NCBI GenBank assembly: GCA_015233035.1
Contig: JADFYM010000005.1
Location: 1-59,298 of the forward strand
DNA: 59,298 nt
Source: Magnetococcales bacterium
Lineage (GTDB): Bacteria; Pseudomonadota; Magnetococcia; Magnetococcales; Magnetaquicoccaceae
Direction of reading: 5' to 3'
The notes under the pieces are model-generated. The model was not told where the DNA came from and ran no database searches. It worked only from the letters and a program-made list of their open reading frames with translations. Positions 42,965-51,769 of the stretch are shown here, one piece after another (within the stretch, counting starts at the first letter, position 1; each line of letters begins with the position of its first letter). Made by a program: the position numbers and the translations under genes.

Positions 42965-44728
42965 GTGGAGAACCATCCCATGTTGCCATCCTGGTATCGC
43001 CAACTGGTCGCCACCTTCCGGGTCAACGAGCACATTGTGCTGTCGGTGGTGGCGGTTTTTATCGGTTTGCTGGTCGGCTATGGGGCCATCTTTTTTCGGA
43101 CGCTGATCAGTTTGTTCCAGATGCTGTTCATGGGCAATGGTCATGAAGGGGTGGTGGCGATTGTCCAATCGCTGCCTGGCTGGCACATTCTCCTGATGCC
43201 CATGCTCGGCGGCCTCATCGTGGGCGGGCTGGTCCATTTTTTTCTGGCCCATGCCCGGAATGGCGGGGTGCCGGAGGTCATGGAAGCGGTGGCCCTGTTG
43301 AGCGGCAAACTGAAACTGCGCGACGGCCTGTTGAAAATGGTCGCCAGTGCCCTGTCCATTGGTTGCGGAGCTTCGGTCGGCCGGGAAGGGCCGGTGATCC
43401 ATCTGGGAGCCACCCTGGCCTCGGTCGTGGGGCGCAAATTGCGCATGTCTTCCCGCCATATGCGCACCATGGTGGGGTGTGGGGCGGCAGCCGGGATTGC
43501 CGCCTCGTTCAACGCGCCCATCGCCGGTGTCATGTTCGCGCTGGAAGTGATCCTGGCCGACTATGGATTGGCCACCTTTTCGCCCATCGTGCTGTCCGCC
43601 GTGATTGCCACGGTGGTGGCCCGGATGCATCTGGGCGATTATCCGGCCTTCATCGTGCCCCATTATACCCTGGTGTCGGCATGGGAAATACCCGCCTATG
43701 TGGGGTTGGGGTTGTTGTGTGGACTGACCGGTATCCTCTTCATGTTCACCCTGTTCAAGATGGAAGACTGGGTGGCGCGGGTTGCCATACCCCGTTACTG
43801 GAAACCGGTTCTGGGTGGTTTGGGTGTCGGCTGTATTGCCTTGTTGTTTCCCCAGGTGATGGGGGTCGGCTATGACACCATGAACCTGGCCCTGCTGGAG
43901 GAGATGAGCGGTACACTATTGTTTTCATTGTTGTTTGCCAAAATTGCAGCCACCGTCATCGCCCTGGGCAGCGGGTTTGTGGGGGGTGAGTTTACCCCCG
44001 TACTGTTTCTGGGGGCGATGCTGGGCGGCAGTTTTGGCACCTTTGTCCATACGCTGTTTCCCGATTTGTCTGCGGCATCCGGTGCCTATGCCCTGGTGGG
44101 GATGGGATCCATGGTCGCAGCGGTGTTGGGCGCGCCCCTTACCTCCATCCTCATTCTGTTTGAACTGACCAACGATTATCGCATCATGCTGGCCCTCATG
44201 CTCTCTTCCATCGTGGCCAGTCTGCTCGTCAACCAGGTCTATCGGGATTCGGTCTATACCCGCGTCTTGCGACGCAAAAATATTAATCTCTGGTCGGGAC
44301 GGGAGTCGGGTTTGTTGAACCAGATTCCGGTCGCTACCGTCATGCAACGGGATTGCGAACGTCTGGTCGAGACCATGACCATTCCGCAGGTGCGCGAAAA
44401 AATCCGCCAATCCAGAGAGGACAATTATCTGGTGGTGGATGATGAAGGTCGACTCAAGGGAATTGTTTCCGCGCAGGATATTTATGCCTATGAGGGCGGG
44501 CGGGGGGATTGGATCCTGTTGCGGGATATTACCACCCATTCGGCGGTCACGGTGACCGATGAGGAAAATCTGTACAATGCCTTTCGGCGCATGGGCGCAG
44601 CCAATGTGGAGGAACTGCCTGTGGTGTCCGCCCAACAATTGGACAGGGCCGTCGGCATGATCACCGACCATGATATTATACGGGCTTACAACAAGGCGTT
44701 GATGGAACGGGAGACGGGTCGTTTATGA
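42965..44728 (+). CDS. ClC-family chloride channel/transporter with CBS pair
   Basis: Inner-membrane anion transporter, 587 residues. ClC signature regions: N99-GGVPE104 where E. coli ClC has GSGIPE, GCGASVGREGPVIHLG with gating Glu E141, GAAAGIAASFNAPIAGVMFALEVI with the internal proton Glu E194, and GFVGGEFTPVLFLG (GxFxP). Both Glu residues argue for Cl-/H+ exchange rather than a passive channel; the Ser-to-Gly change in the first motif may alter anion preference. A CBS pair (about 440-580: TVMQRDCERLVETMTI, NYLVVDDEGRLKGIVS, LPVVSAQQ) likely binds nucleotides. GTG is the start, with GAGGAAG seven bases before it. Confidence 0.94.
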   Translation: MENHPMLPSWYRQLVATFRVNEHIVLSVVAVFIGLLVGYGAIFFRTLISLFQMLFMGNGHEGVVAIVQSLPGWHILLMPMLGGLIVGGLVHFFLAHARNGGVPEVMEAVALLSGKLKLRDGLLKMVASALSIGCGASVGREGPVIHLGATLASVVGRKLRMSSRHMRTMVGCGAAAGIAASFNAPIAGVMFALEVILADYGLATFSPIVLSAVIATVVARMHLGDYPAFIVPHYTLVSAWEIPAYVGLGLLCGLTGILFMFTLFKMEDWVARVAIPRYWKPVLGGLGVGCIALLFPQVMGVGYDTMNLALLEEMSGTLLFSLLFAKIAATVIALGSGFVGGEFTPVLFLGAMLGGSFGTFVHTLFPDLSAASGAYALVGMGSMVAAVLGAPLTSILILFELTNDYRIMLALMLSSIVASLLVNQVYRDSVYTRVLRRKNINLWSGRESGLLNQIPVATVMQRDCERLVETMTIPQVREKIRQSREDNYLVVDDEGRLKGIVSAQDIYAYEGGRGDWILLRDITTHSAVTVTDEENLYNAFRRMGAANVEELPVVSAQQLDRAVGMITDHDIIRAYNKALMERETGRL

Positions 44729-44737
44729 CCAGATGGC

Positions 44738-44990
44738 AGGGGTCCAGGGGGATTATCCCCCTGGTGGGGTCCCTACCCTATACACATAACTTGATGCTGA
44801 TAAAAAATCCGAAGCATATTGTGCAGTTACAGGGGTCCAGGGGGATTATCCCCCTGGTGGGGTCCAGGGGCAAAGCCCCTGGTGGGGTCTGGGGCGAAGC
44901 CCCGCGAGGCATACCATATCAACCCGTTGGGGGCTTTGCCCCCAAACCCCCACCGGGGACCGTGACGGTCCCTGGACCCCTGCAAAAGAT
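44738..44990. repeat. Family C hairpin cluster
   Basis: Two CCAGGGGGATTATCCCCCTGG modules, one CCAGGGGCAAAGCCCCTGG, one GGGGCGAAGCCCC, one GGGGGCTTTGCCCCC and one GGGACCGTGACGGTCCC stem, most joined by GGGGT linkers. A roughly 55-bp unique stretch (44774-44830) separates the first module from the rest. This opens a 960-bp gene-free block before the helicase gene. Confidence 0.8.
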
Positions 44991-45001
44991 GTGTGCATAG
45001 G

Positions 45002-45223
45002 GTAGTAGACGAGGGCAGAAGAGTCTCCACAGATTGACCTCTGTCCCGGCAGACCCATGCAGGATGCGCTTGGCTGCGTGAACTGTGGACTTGATTGTGC
45101 CGTTGGATAGTAGTAGACGAGGGCAGAAGAGTCTCCACAGATTGACCTCTGTCCCGGCAGACCCATGCAGGATGCGCTTGGCTGCGTGAACTGTGGACTT
45201 GATTGTGCCGTTGGATAGTAGTG
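45002..45223. repeat. 108-bp tandem duplication in noncoding DNA
   Basis: Two identical-looking 108-bp units (period set by GTAGTAGACGAGGGCAGAAG at 45002 and 45110) follow each other, with a short third start (GTAGT) at the end. The unit is a multiple of three and stays open on the minus strand, but the translation has no protein-like features. The function is unknown; it lies between repeat clusters. Confidence 0.85.
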
Positions 45224-45225
45224 GG

Positions 45226-45435
45226 TCAACCAACCTGATTTGACAGGTAGAGTTCTATGGGGTCCAGGGGAGATTATCTCCCCTGGCGGGGTGCAGGGGC
45301 AGAGCCCCTGCGAGGTGTGTATCCCTTCCGGGGCTTTGCCCCGAACCCCACCAGGGCTCTGCCCTGGACCCGCCAGGGGGATGATCCCCCTGGACCCGCA
45401 ACCATTTTCAGAACCTGTCAAATCAGGTTGGTTGA
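45226..45435. repeat. Inverted-repeat element enclosing family C hairpins
   Basis: A perfect 23-bp inverted repeat (left arm starting TCAACCAACCTGATTTGACA at 45226, right arm ending at 45435) encloses about 164 bp filled with five family C modules. It could be a MITE of a third kind or a target into which family C modules grew. Sequence resembling the right arm occurs downstream of dnaA at about 33306-33330. Confidence 0.75.
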
Positions 45436-45572
45436 GCCAGTAGGGTGGGGTCCAGTGGGGTTCGGGGCGAAGCCCCGCAGGATGCACCCTGTCCCGTTTT
45501 TGGGGATCTTGCCGCCAGAACACCGATGGGGATTGCGCTGCTCCCTGGATTCCTGCAAATGTTTGGGCAGCC

Positions 45573-45655
45573 TCCACCAGGGGCGTTGCCCCTGGACCCC
45601 ACCAGGGGCGTTGCCCCTGGACCCCACCAGGGGGATGATCCCCCTGGACCCGCAA
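45573..45655. repeat. Family C hairpin cluster upstream of the helicase
   Basis: Two identical CCAGGGGCGTTGCCCCTGG modules and one CCAGGGGGATGATCCCCCTGG are joined by ACCC linkers. The 140-bp stretch before it (45436-45572) shows one more CGGGGCGAAGCCCCG stem and otherwise unique sequence without a gene. Confidence 0.8.
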
Positions 45656-45688
45656 TAGATTAATATTATGACTGGCAGGATAAAAATA

Positions 45689-47659
45689 ATGAAAGAGCAT
45701 GACCTTTTGGACGACTTGAACCCCCCGCAACGCGAGGCCGTCATCGCCCAGCGCGGTGCAGTCATGGTGCTGGCCGGTGCGGGCTCGGGCAAAACCCGTG
45801 TACTCACCCGCCGTCTGGCCCACCTGTTGCGCACGGGTGAGATCGCGCCGGATCGGATCCTGGCCGTCACCTTTACCAACAAGGCCGCCCGGGAAATGCG
45901 CGAACGGGTGACCGAATTGTTGCAGTTGGAGGCTGCGGTCGTCCAACGGCTCTGGATTGGCACCTTTCACGGCATGGGGGCACGCATCCTGCGCCAGTAT
46001 GCCGGATATCTGCATTATAACGCGGATTTCTTGATTCTCGACAGCGATGAGCAGTTGCAGGTCATCAAAAAAATAGTGACCCGCCTGGGCTTTGAGCATC
46101 TGTATTGGACCCCCAAGCGGTTGGTCGGCACCTTCTCCCGCTGGAAGGATGATGGCCTGCGCCCGGAAAACATCGGCCCGGAGCAACTCCGCAAAGAGGC
46201 CGACCGCGCCAAAGTGATCGATCTCTTTGTCGAGTACCAGGCCGAATTGCGCCGTCTCAATGCCATGGATTTTGGCGATCTGCTCACCAACTGTCTCGCC
46301 CTGTGGCAGGAACATCCCGAGGTGCTGGACAGCTATCGCCACCGTTTTTTGCATATTCTGGTCGATGAATATCAGGATACCAATGCGGTGCAGTATGAGT
46401 GGATCAAACGGTTGGCCAGCCTGCACGGCAATGTGTGCGTGGTGGGGGATGACGACCAGTCCATCTACAGTTGGCGGGGTGCCCGTCTCGATAACATGCT
46501 GCGGTTCAAGGAGGATTTTCCCGATGTGCAATTGATCCGCCTGGAGCAGAATTATCGCTCCACGGCCAATATTTTGCGGGCGGCCAGCCATCTGATCGAC
46601 CACAACACGGAGCGCATGGGCAAGACACTCTGGACGCAAGGCGAGTCGGGTGCCCGGTTGCAGCGTTTTCTGGCCGAGGATGGGGCCGACGAGGCCCGTT
46701 TTGTGGCCGCCGAGGCGGCCCGTCTCTGCACGGACGGGCAATTTACGCGGGTGGCTGTCCTGGTGCGCACGGCCTATCAAACCCGCGCCCTGGAAGAGGC
46801 CATGCAGCATCAAAGTCTTCCCTATCAGATTGTGGGGGGGTTGCGCTTTATGGACCGGGCGGAAATTCGCGATGCCGTGGCCTATTTGCGGCTGGTGTAC
46901 ATCTCGCGGGATGATATCGCCTTTGAACGGGTGTTCAACGTGCCCAGTCGCAAGCTGGGACCGACTGCACTGGCCGCCCTGCGGGAGGTGGCCACGGTAC
47001 GGGGCGTCACCCTGCTGGAGGGGGCCCGCGAGGTGGTGGCGACCGGCGGGTTGGGGCCTGCGGCACGCAAAAGTCTGGAGGGCTTTGTCCAGGTGATTGA
47101 TGCCGGTCGTCTGCTGGCCGAGTCGGCCCCCGCCGAGGCGGTTTTGCAACACCTGTTGGACGCTTCCGGTTACATGGAATCGTTGGTCGGGGGGGAACGT
47201 GAGGAGGAAAAACGCGAAAACATCCGGGAATTGCGTGCCTTTTTGGTCCAGACCGGCGATTTGCTGACCTTTCTGGAACAGGCGGCCCTGGAGTCCGATC
47301 CGCCCCGACCAGGCGGGCAGAATGACCACAATCGCATCATTATTTCCACCCTTCATGCGGCCAAAGGGCTCGAATTTCCGGTGGTATTTCTGGTGGGACT
47401 GGAGGAGGGGTTGTTGCCGCACAAGTTGGCCGTGGATGCAGGGGGATTGGAAGAGGAGCGGCGTCTGGTCTATGTGGGCATGACGCGGGCCAAAGAGCGG
47501 TTGTATCTGTGCCATGCCCGGCGGCGGATCATGATGAACCATTGGGAACAGACCATTGCCTCCCGTTTTCTGAAAGAACTGCCCCCGGATGTGGTGGAGA
47601 CGCGGGGGATGCAAACATCGGTGCGCAAGCCGTTTGGAGGGGGCTGGAAACGGCGATGA
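45689..47659 (+). CDS. uvrD: UvrD/PcrA/Rep-type DNA helicase
   Basis: Superfamily 1A 3'-5' DNA helicase, 656 residues, for repair or fork restart. Helicase motifs in order: Q-motif LNPPQREAV, motif I AGAGSGKTRVLTRR (residues 29-42), Ia VTFTNKAAREMRERV, WIGTFHGMGARIL, II LVDEYQDTNAVQ, III VVGDDDQSIYSWRGA, IV LEQNYRST, V STLHAAKGLEFPVVFLVGLEEG and VI EERRLVYVGMTRAKERL. It is shorter than E. coli UvrD (720) because the C-terminal tail is brief, ending GGGWKRR, so it lacks the usual RNA-polymerase-binding extension; Rep and UvrD cannot be separated with certainty. The ATG at 45689 has CAGGA eight bases upstream; an in-frame ATG at 45668 is less well placed. Confidence 0.93.
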   Translation: MKEHDLLDDLNPPQREAVIAQRGAVMVLAGAGSGKTRVLTRRLAHLLRTGEIAPDRILAVTFTNKAAREMRERVTELLQLEAAVVQRLWIGTFHGMGARILRQYAGYLHYNADFLILDSDEQLQVIKKIVTRLGFEHLYWTPKRLVGTFSRWKDDGLRPENIGPEQLRKEADRAKVIDLFVEYQAELRRLNAMDFGDLLTNCLALWQEHPEVLDSYRHRFLHILVDEYQDTNAVQYEWIKRLASLHGNVCVVGDDDQSIYSWRGARLDNMLRFKEDFPDVQLIRLEQNYRSTANILRAASHLIDHNTERMGKTLWTQGESGARLQRFLAEDGADEARFVAAEAARLCTDGQFTRVAVLVRTAYQTRALEEAMQHQSLPYQIVGGLRFMDRAEIRDAVAYLRLVYISRDDIAFERVFNVPSRKLGPTALAALREVATVRGVTLLEGAREVVATGGLGPAARKSLEGFVQVIDAGRLLAESAPAEAVLQHLLDASGYMESLVGGEREEEKRENIRELRAFLVQTGDLLTFLEQAALESDPPRPGGQNDHNRIIISTLHAAKGLEFPVVFLVGLEEGLLPHKLAVDAGGLEEERRLVYVGMTRAKERLYLCHARRRIMMNHWEQTIASRFLKELPPDVVETRGMQTSVRKPFGGGWKRR

Positions 47660-47674
47660 GTTGCGGGAGAAACA

Positions 47675-48040
47675 TTAACCGAACATTTTTTTGATAACGC
47701 CGAGGAGTTGTTCCGAATGGAACGGTTTGACAACCCATCCTGTCGCACCGGCAGCTTTTCCCTCTTGTTTGCGGTCTGAGTGGAATTCAGTTGTCTGAAT
47801 GATGATGGGTATAAATTTAAAGGCTGGCAATCGCCGCAGTTCCCGGATCAAGGTGATGCCATCCATGTTAGGCATATTGATGTCGGTAATAACCATGTCG
47901 ATGGCGGTTTCACCCGCTTTGCGGAGGGCATCCTTGCCATCGATTGCTTCTACCACCTGATATCCCTCATCTCTCAGGAAGAGACTGATCGCCTGTCGGG
48001 CACTGAAAGAGTCGTCTACAATCATGATTGTTTTAGCCAT
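47675..48040 (-). CDS. CheY-like response regulator
   Basis: Single receiver domain of 121 residues. It has IMIVDDSFSARQA, phospho-acceptor D53 (VITDINMPNMDG), the Thr in IIIQTTEFHSD and K in WVVKPFHSEQL. Such CheY-like proteins act on flagellar motors or in phosphorelays. No chemotaxis gene is adjacent. It follows the TPR-like gene by 48 bp on the minus strand and converges with the helicase gene. Confidence 0.92.
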   Translation of the reverse strand: MAKTIMIVDDSFSARQAISLFLRDEGYQVVEAIDGKDALRKAGETAIDMVITDINMPNMDGITLIRELRRLPAFKFIPIIIQTTEFHSDRKQEGKAAGATGWVVKPFHSEQLLGVIKKMFG

Positions 48041-48088
48041 TGGTTGCCTGCTCCTGTCCGAAGTATGATACCCCCATTACCCCTGCGG

Positions 48089-49687
48089 TCAATGCCCCCG
48101 TAACTCCCGTGCTGCCCCCTGCCACCCCCGTTCCTCCAATAAGCGCGCCGCTGCCAGGCGGGGCTCTTCGGGCAAATAACGATCCTCTTCCGGCTTGGCG
48201 TGGGGCGTCACCACCAGACTGAGCAACTCAACCAGGGCACGGTCGGTTGCCCCCTCCGCCACCCACAGCCGCGTCTGATGAAACGCCAGGGCGCGTTGGA
48301 CATCCCGCGTCTGGGGCAGGGCCACGGCCAACTGCTCCCGCAGGCGCGCCATCAGTTCCTGCTTGCCCTGGGTGGTCAACAAAAACAATGCCTTGATTGC
48401 CCTGGATTTCAATGCGTCCGACCACTCTGTTCCCTTGGCCAGACGATCCAGCACCGCTGCAATGGCCGACTTGTCTGTCCTGGCACAGGCTGCCAGCAAC
48501 AACAACCGTTGACCATCGGCCTCGGCCGTCGTCAAGCCCTCCAGCCACTGCCAGGCCTGCGCCATCTCGCCCCGATTCCGGTCATACTCCGCATACGCAA
48601 TCCGAAATGTTTCCGGCATTCCATCCGGCCACAACCCCTCCGGTTGCAAGATGCCCCCTTCCTCCACCAACCCCAACCGCTCTTGTGCCTCTTGCCGCAA
48701 CAATCCTTCCAGTTGGGCCAACCGCTCTGGTCCCCCATCCGACCCGGCCCCTGGATGCAGCAGCAACCGCAAGCCGTTCATGCGTTGTTCCGCCGCATGC
48801 CGTACCGCCTCCGGCAAGGCGTGCTGCTCACCCGTCACGGCACCGCTCTCCTTGCTCGCCAGCCATTGCCGCAGTAATTGGGTGTGCAAGCGCAGCAGAC
48901 GGGGCATGGGCCCCTCTTGCCGCAAGCCGCTCTCCACCCAGGCGATGGCCGTATTCCAGTGTTTTTGGCGCGCCTCCCATTGGGCCAGTGCCACGAGGCG
49001 CGCCCGGCGCGCCAACGGGTCGGACGGCACGCTCATGGCCGCCACCTCCGCCATCAACCGGTTTTCCTCCGGCAACATGCCTTTGCGCCGTGCCAGTTCC
49101 GCCAACCCGATTGGCAACAGGGGATCCGACTTGGGTCGGTCCGGATCCTGTTCATAAAGGTGCAATTGCAACTCTGCCTCATCCAGGGCATTGTTTTCCA
49201 GGGCACACAGGCCGATGCCCAATTGGGCCTGAAAGCGTTTGGAATGCTGGGGTTGGGCCATCAGAAAGGCCGCATACAGCCGCCTGGCCTCCGTGCAAGA
49301 GCCATTTTCCCGCTGACTGATGGCCAACAGCAAGGTCAGATCGGGATAGGCCGTCATGGCCTCCTCTGGCATCTCCCGCAGCAGTTCCTGGACTGTGGCA
49401 AACTGATCCAGCATCAGCAGGGCTTCCACTTTGATGCGCAACCAGTCGGCCACCGCCAGCGGCGCACCGCCCCGACTGAGCACCTCATCGGCCACCCGCA
49501 ACACCAACCGGGCGTTTCCCCCGGCCAACAACCGTCGGGCCAACCCCACCGACAATAACGGCTGCGCCCCCACCTGTTCCTGTCCAGACAGCGATTCTTC
49601 ATGCACCAGTTCAGGTGGTACCGGCTCGGCCATCGCCAACGACAGGCTGGCCATCCACAGCGCGAGCACTCGGAAAAAAAATTTCAT
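48089..49687 (-). CDS. Exported TPR-like repeat protein
   Basis: A 532-residue protein with a clear signal peptide (MKFFFRVLALWMASLSLAMA, cleaved near residue 20). The rest is rich in Ala, Leu, Glu and Arg and reads as stacked helix pairs of TPR type: LSVGLARRLLAGGNARLVLRVADEVL, EARRLYAAFLMAQPQ, DEAELQLHLYEQDP and KHWNTAIAWVESGLRQE. It is thus probably periplasmic and a protein-binding scaffold. I cannot assign a pathway. GAGAGG is six bases before the ATG. It may be cotranscribed with the CheY-like gene. Confidence 0.75.
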   Translation of the reverse strand: MKFFFRVLALWMASLSLAMAEPVPPELVHEESLSGQEQVGAQPLLSVGLARRLLAGGNARLVLRVADEVLSRGGAPLAVADWLRIKVEALLMLDQFATVQELLREMPEEAMTAYPDLTLLLAISQRENGSCTEARRLYAAFLMAQPQHSKRFQAQLGIGLCALENNALDEAELQLHLYEQDPDRPKSDPLLPIGLAELARRKGMLPEENRLMAEVAAMSVPSDPLARRARLVALAQWEARQKHWNTAIAWVESGLRQEGPMPRLLRLHTQLLRQWLASKESGAVTGEQHALPEAVRHAAEQRMNGLRLLLHPGAGSDGGPERLAQLEGLLRQEAQERLGLVEEGGILQPEGLWPDGMPETFRIAYAEYDRNRGEMAQAWQWLEGLTTAEADGQRLLLLAACARTDKSAIAAVLDRLAKGTEWSDALKSRAIKALFLLTTQGKQELMARLREQLAVALPQTRDVQRALAFHQTRLWVAEGATDRALVELLSLVVTPHAKPEEDRYLPEEPRLAAARLLEERGWQGAARELRGH

Positions 49688-49863
49688 CTATTACCTCTCT
49701 TGCCATACGGAACCACGTTCAAACTGAGAATGGTCCTGCCATTCACCCATCATAAAGGGTGCGCGCAATTGTTCAAGGGGTGGTCCAGAACGGTCGACAC
49801 AATATGGCCATGTCCCATCAGGGCTGCCGCAGAGCATCAAAAAACTGCCGGATGATCGTAAAG

Positions 49864-51360
49864 TCATGTTCCCAATTCCTGGGAGACCGCTTTCTGCCAT
49901 TCGGCCAGGCCAATCGCCAGGGAACTGTCCAGCCACTCATCAAATCGCCTTTCGACACTCTCCATTGGTTCCACATAGTTGAATTGGAAAAAGTCCGGGG
50001 AGGCGCGATGCAGGCCGATCACATCGGTTTTTTCTGGATCCCCTTCCCTTGGAATACGGAAGAGGGTAAAGCTTGAGGCCGCCATGATTCCCCGGTGCAC
50101 AGGACCCAGCCCGTGGAAGGCCACAACAAACTGAAAATGGTTCAGGGACTTAATGGCCAGAGATGCCCAACCACAGTGTTTGTTGAGATTGGCAAAGTAG
50201 CCGTGTTTGGCGGCAATTGTTGTGATTTGACTGCGAAAATAATCGCGTTTTTCCGACCTGTTTCCATCGGACAAGCTGTATATATTGTATTGCATTGCGT
50301 CTGGAAGGGAAATTTCAGCAAACTCTTTTTGATACTCCTGGACAATGAGATCCAACTGCTCGTTTGTCTTGACGCGCAGTCTTTCCGCCATGTTGAATAC
50401 CTCATCCATGCGGCCCGTTTCGGCCTTGAAGCGGTTCTTGAGCAATTGGAGACCAGAATTCAGGACCGTTCTGGCATGACGCGCCTGTTGAACGCTTTGC
50501 TCAATGCTGAAGGCCGCCAGAATGGATTTTTTCTGATTGCGGGCAAAGAGGTCGCAGAGCGATTTCAGGTTTCCTCCATCCGCCCCCTCCAGGGCGTCGA
50601 TATACTCCGTTCTTTCAGAATCTCGGATGACCAGGGGGAACAGGCCGTGTTTCAGGAAAACGATGCTTGCCAGTGCACGGGCCACTCTGCCATTGCCGTC
50701 CTGAAACGGGTGGATCTGAGTGAATCGATGATGAAGAAATGCTGATAAAACCTCCGGTTTTTCCCGTTTTTTCTCCAACCCATCAAACCAACTGACCAGG
50801 TGTTGCATCTCCTGTTGGACATGTTCTGGCGGGCAGTAGCTGTGTAAAGACCCATCCTTGCGCAGGGGATTGTTCGGATGTTTCTTGTACTGGCCTTTCA
50901 AAAGTGAGACTTCCATCCATTGCCCATCTGCCGTTTGTGCCATAATGGCATCCTGATGCGTGGTGAATTCCGCATGAAGTTGGCGTATGTAGTGCTCGGT
51001 AAGGGGTTGTTCGTTTTTGACGAAGGAAAAAAGCCCTTCCACAACATTTTCCTGGCTCTGGATGATCGCCGCCACTGTTTCCGCTTGGTGGCGGGGCATT
51101 CCCCCGCGATGGGTAATGAGCGTTGCTTCGATGCCCTGTTCGATCAGCACCTCGGTCACGCCACGATCCCACGTATAGAGCCTTTCGATGATACCTGTCT
51201 CGATGGCCCATTCCCGTTCCAATTTTTTATTGAATTCCTGATATTCCCCACTCTCCACCAACCCCTTTCTGCGCTCACGCCAAATCTCGGCCAGCGCATC
51301 CAACTCGGGATTTCTCAGTGTTGCCGTGTTGTCATATAAACCACTTATAAAATTGTACAT
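49864..51360 (-). CDS. Fic-domain protein (predicted AMP transferase)
   Basis: A 498-residue Fic protein. The active-site loop is H217-PFQDGNGRVA-R228, a full HxFx(D/E)GNGRxxR match, so it is probably catalytic for AMPylation. About 160 residues before it, AIETGIIERLYTW resembles the inhibitory helix motif (S/T)xxxE(G/N), with T55 and E59 but Arg in the last position, which suggests an autoinhibited class II type. A C-terminal region of about 200 residues has unknown function. ATG 51360 has GGAAG eight bases upstream; an in-frame ATG at 51375 lacks one. The gene stands alone. A MITE lies upstream. It could be a stress, toxin-like or defence factor. Confidence 0.9.
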   Translation of the reverse strand: MYNFISGLYDNTATLRNPELDALAEIWRERRKGLVESGEYQEFNKKLEREWAIETGIIERLYTWDRGVTEVLIEQGIEATLITHRGGMPRHQAETVAAIIQSQENVVEGLFSFVKNEQPLTEHYIRQLHAEFTTHQDAIMAQTADGQWMEVSLLKGQYKKHPNNPLRKDGSLHSYCPPEHVQQEMQHLVSWFDGLEKKREKPEVLSAFLHHRFTQIHPFQDGNGRVARALASIVFLKHGLFPLVIRDSERTEYIDALEGADGGNLKSLCDLFARNQKKSILAAFSIEQSVQQARHARTVLNSGLQLLKNRFKAETGRMDEVFNMAERLRVKTNEQLDLIVQEYQKEFAEISLPDAMQYNIYSLSDGNRSEKRDYFRSQITTIAAKHGYFANLNKHCGWASLAIKSLNHFQFVVAFHGLGPVHRGIMAASSFTLFRIPREGDPEKTDVIGLHRASPDFFQFNYVEPMESVERRFDEWLDSSLAIGLAEWQKAVSQELGT

Positions 51361-51489
51361 TTCTGTGTCTTCCATTCAGTCGTCGATTAAGCCATTAAAC
51401 AACTTAAGGCGAGGACAATCATGCTGAATTTGTTACAGTCAGTCAAGAGGAAATGGGGCGATGTCGCATGCTGTCCTGTTCCAGCAGAA

Positions 51490-51637
51490 GGCCTTGATCA
51501 TCGTTTCGTCCACGAACTCTCCTGGATGCCCGCCTTCGCGGGCATGACGGGAATGGGGACACGAAATTCGCTCGTCATTCCCGCGAAGGCGGGAATCTAG
51601 GGTTCTGACTGGAATGGCCGCAACGATGATCAAGGCC
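51490..51637. mobile_element. MITE-like element, family B, copy 4, with 8-bp target duplication
   Basis: A 148-bp element with ends GGCCTTGATCATCGTTTC and its near inverse. It is flanked by the perfect 8-bp direct repeat CAGCAGAA (51482-51489 and 51638-51645). It occupies the middle of the 400-bp divergent gap between the fic gene and the sulfur operon; the rest of that gap holds no gene I can see. Confidence 0.9.
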
Positions 51638-51769
51638 CAGCAGAACGTGGCGTTTCAAATGCGATTGCCTTGATGTCCCATTCCACGACATTGACAAGAA
51701 AAGGTACGGAGTATAGGGTAGGCGGTTCCCAGGAAACCACCAGAAAATCCGGCAAGGATCGTTCAGACC

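Noticed and set aside
44846-47614. Very long minus-strand ORF (922 residues) opposite the helicase
   Set aside because: It is antisense to the well-supported UvrD-like gene and then translates the hairpin and tandem repeats; no protein features.
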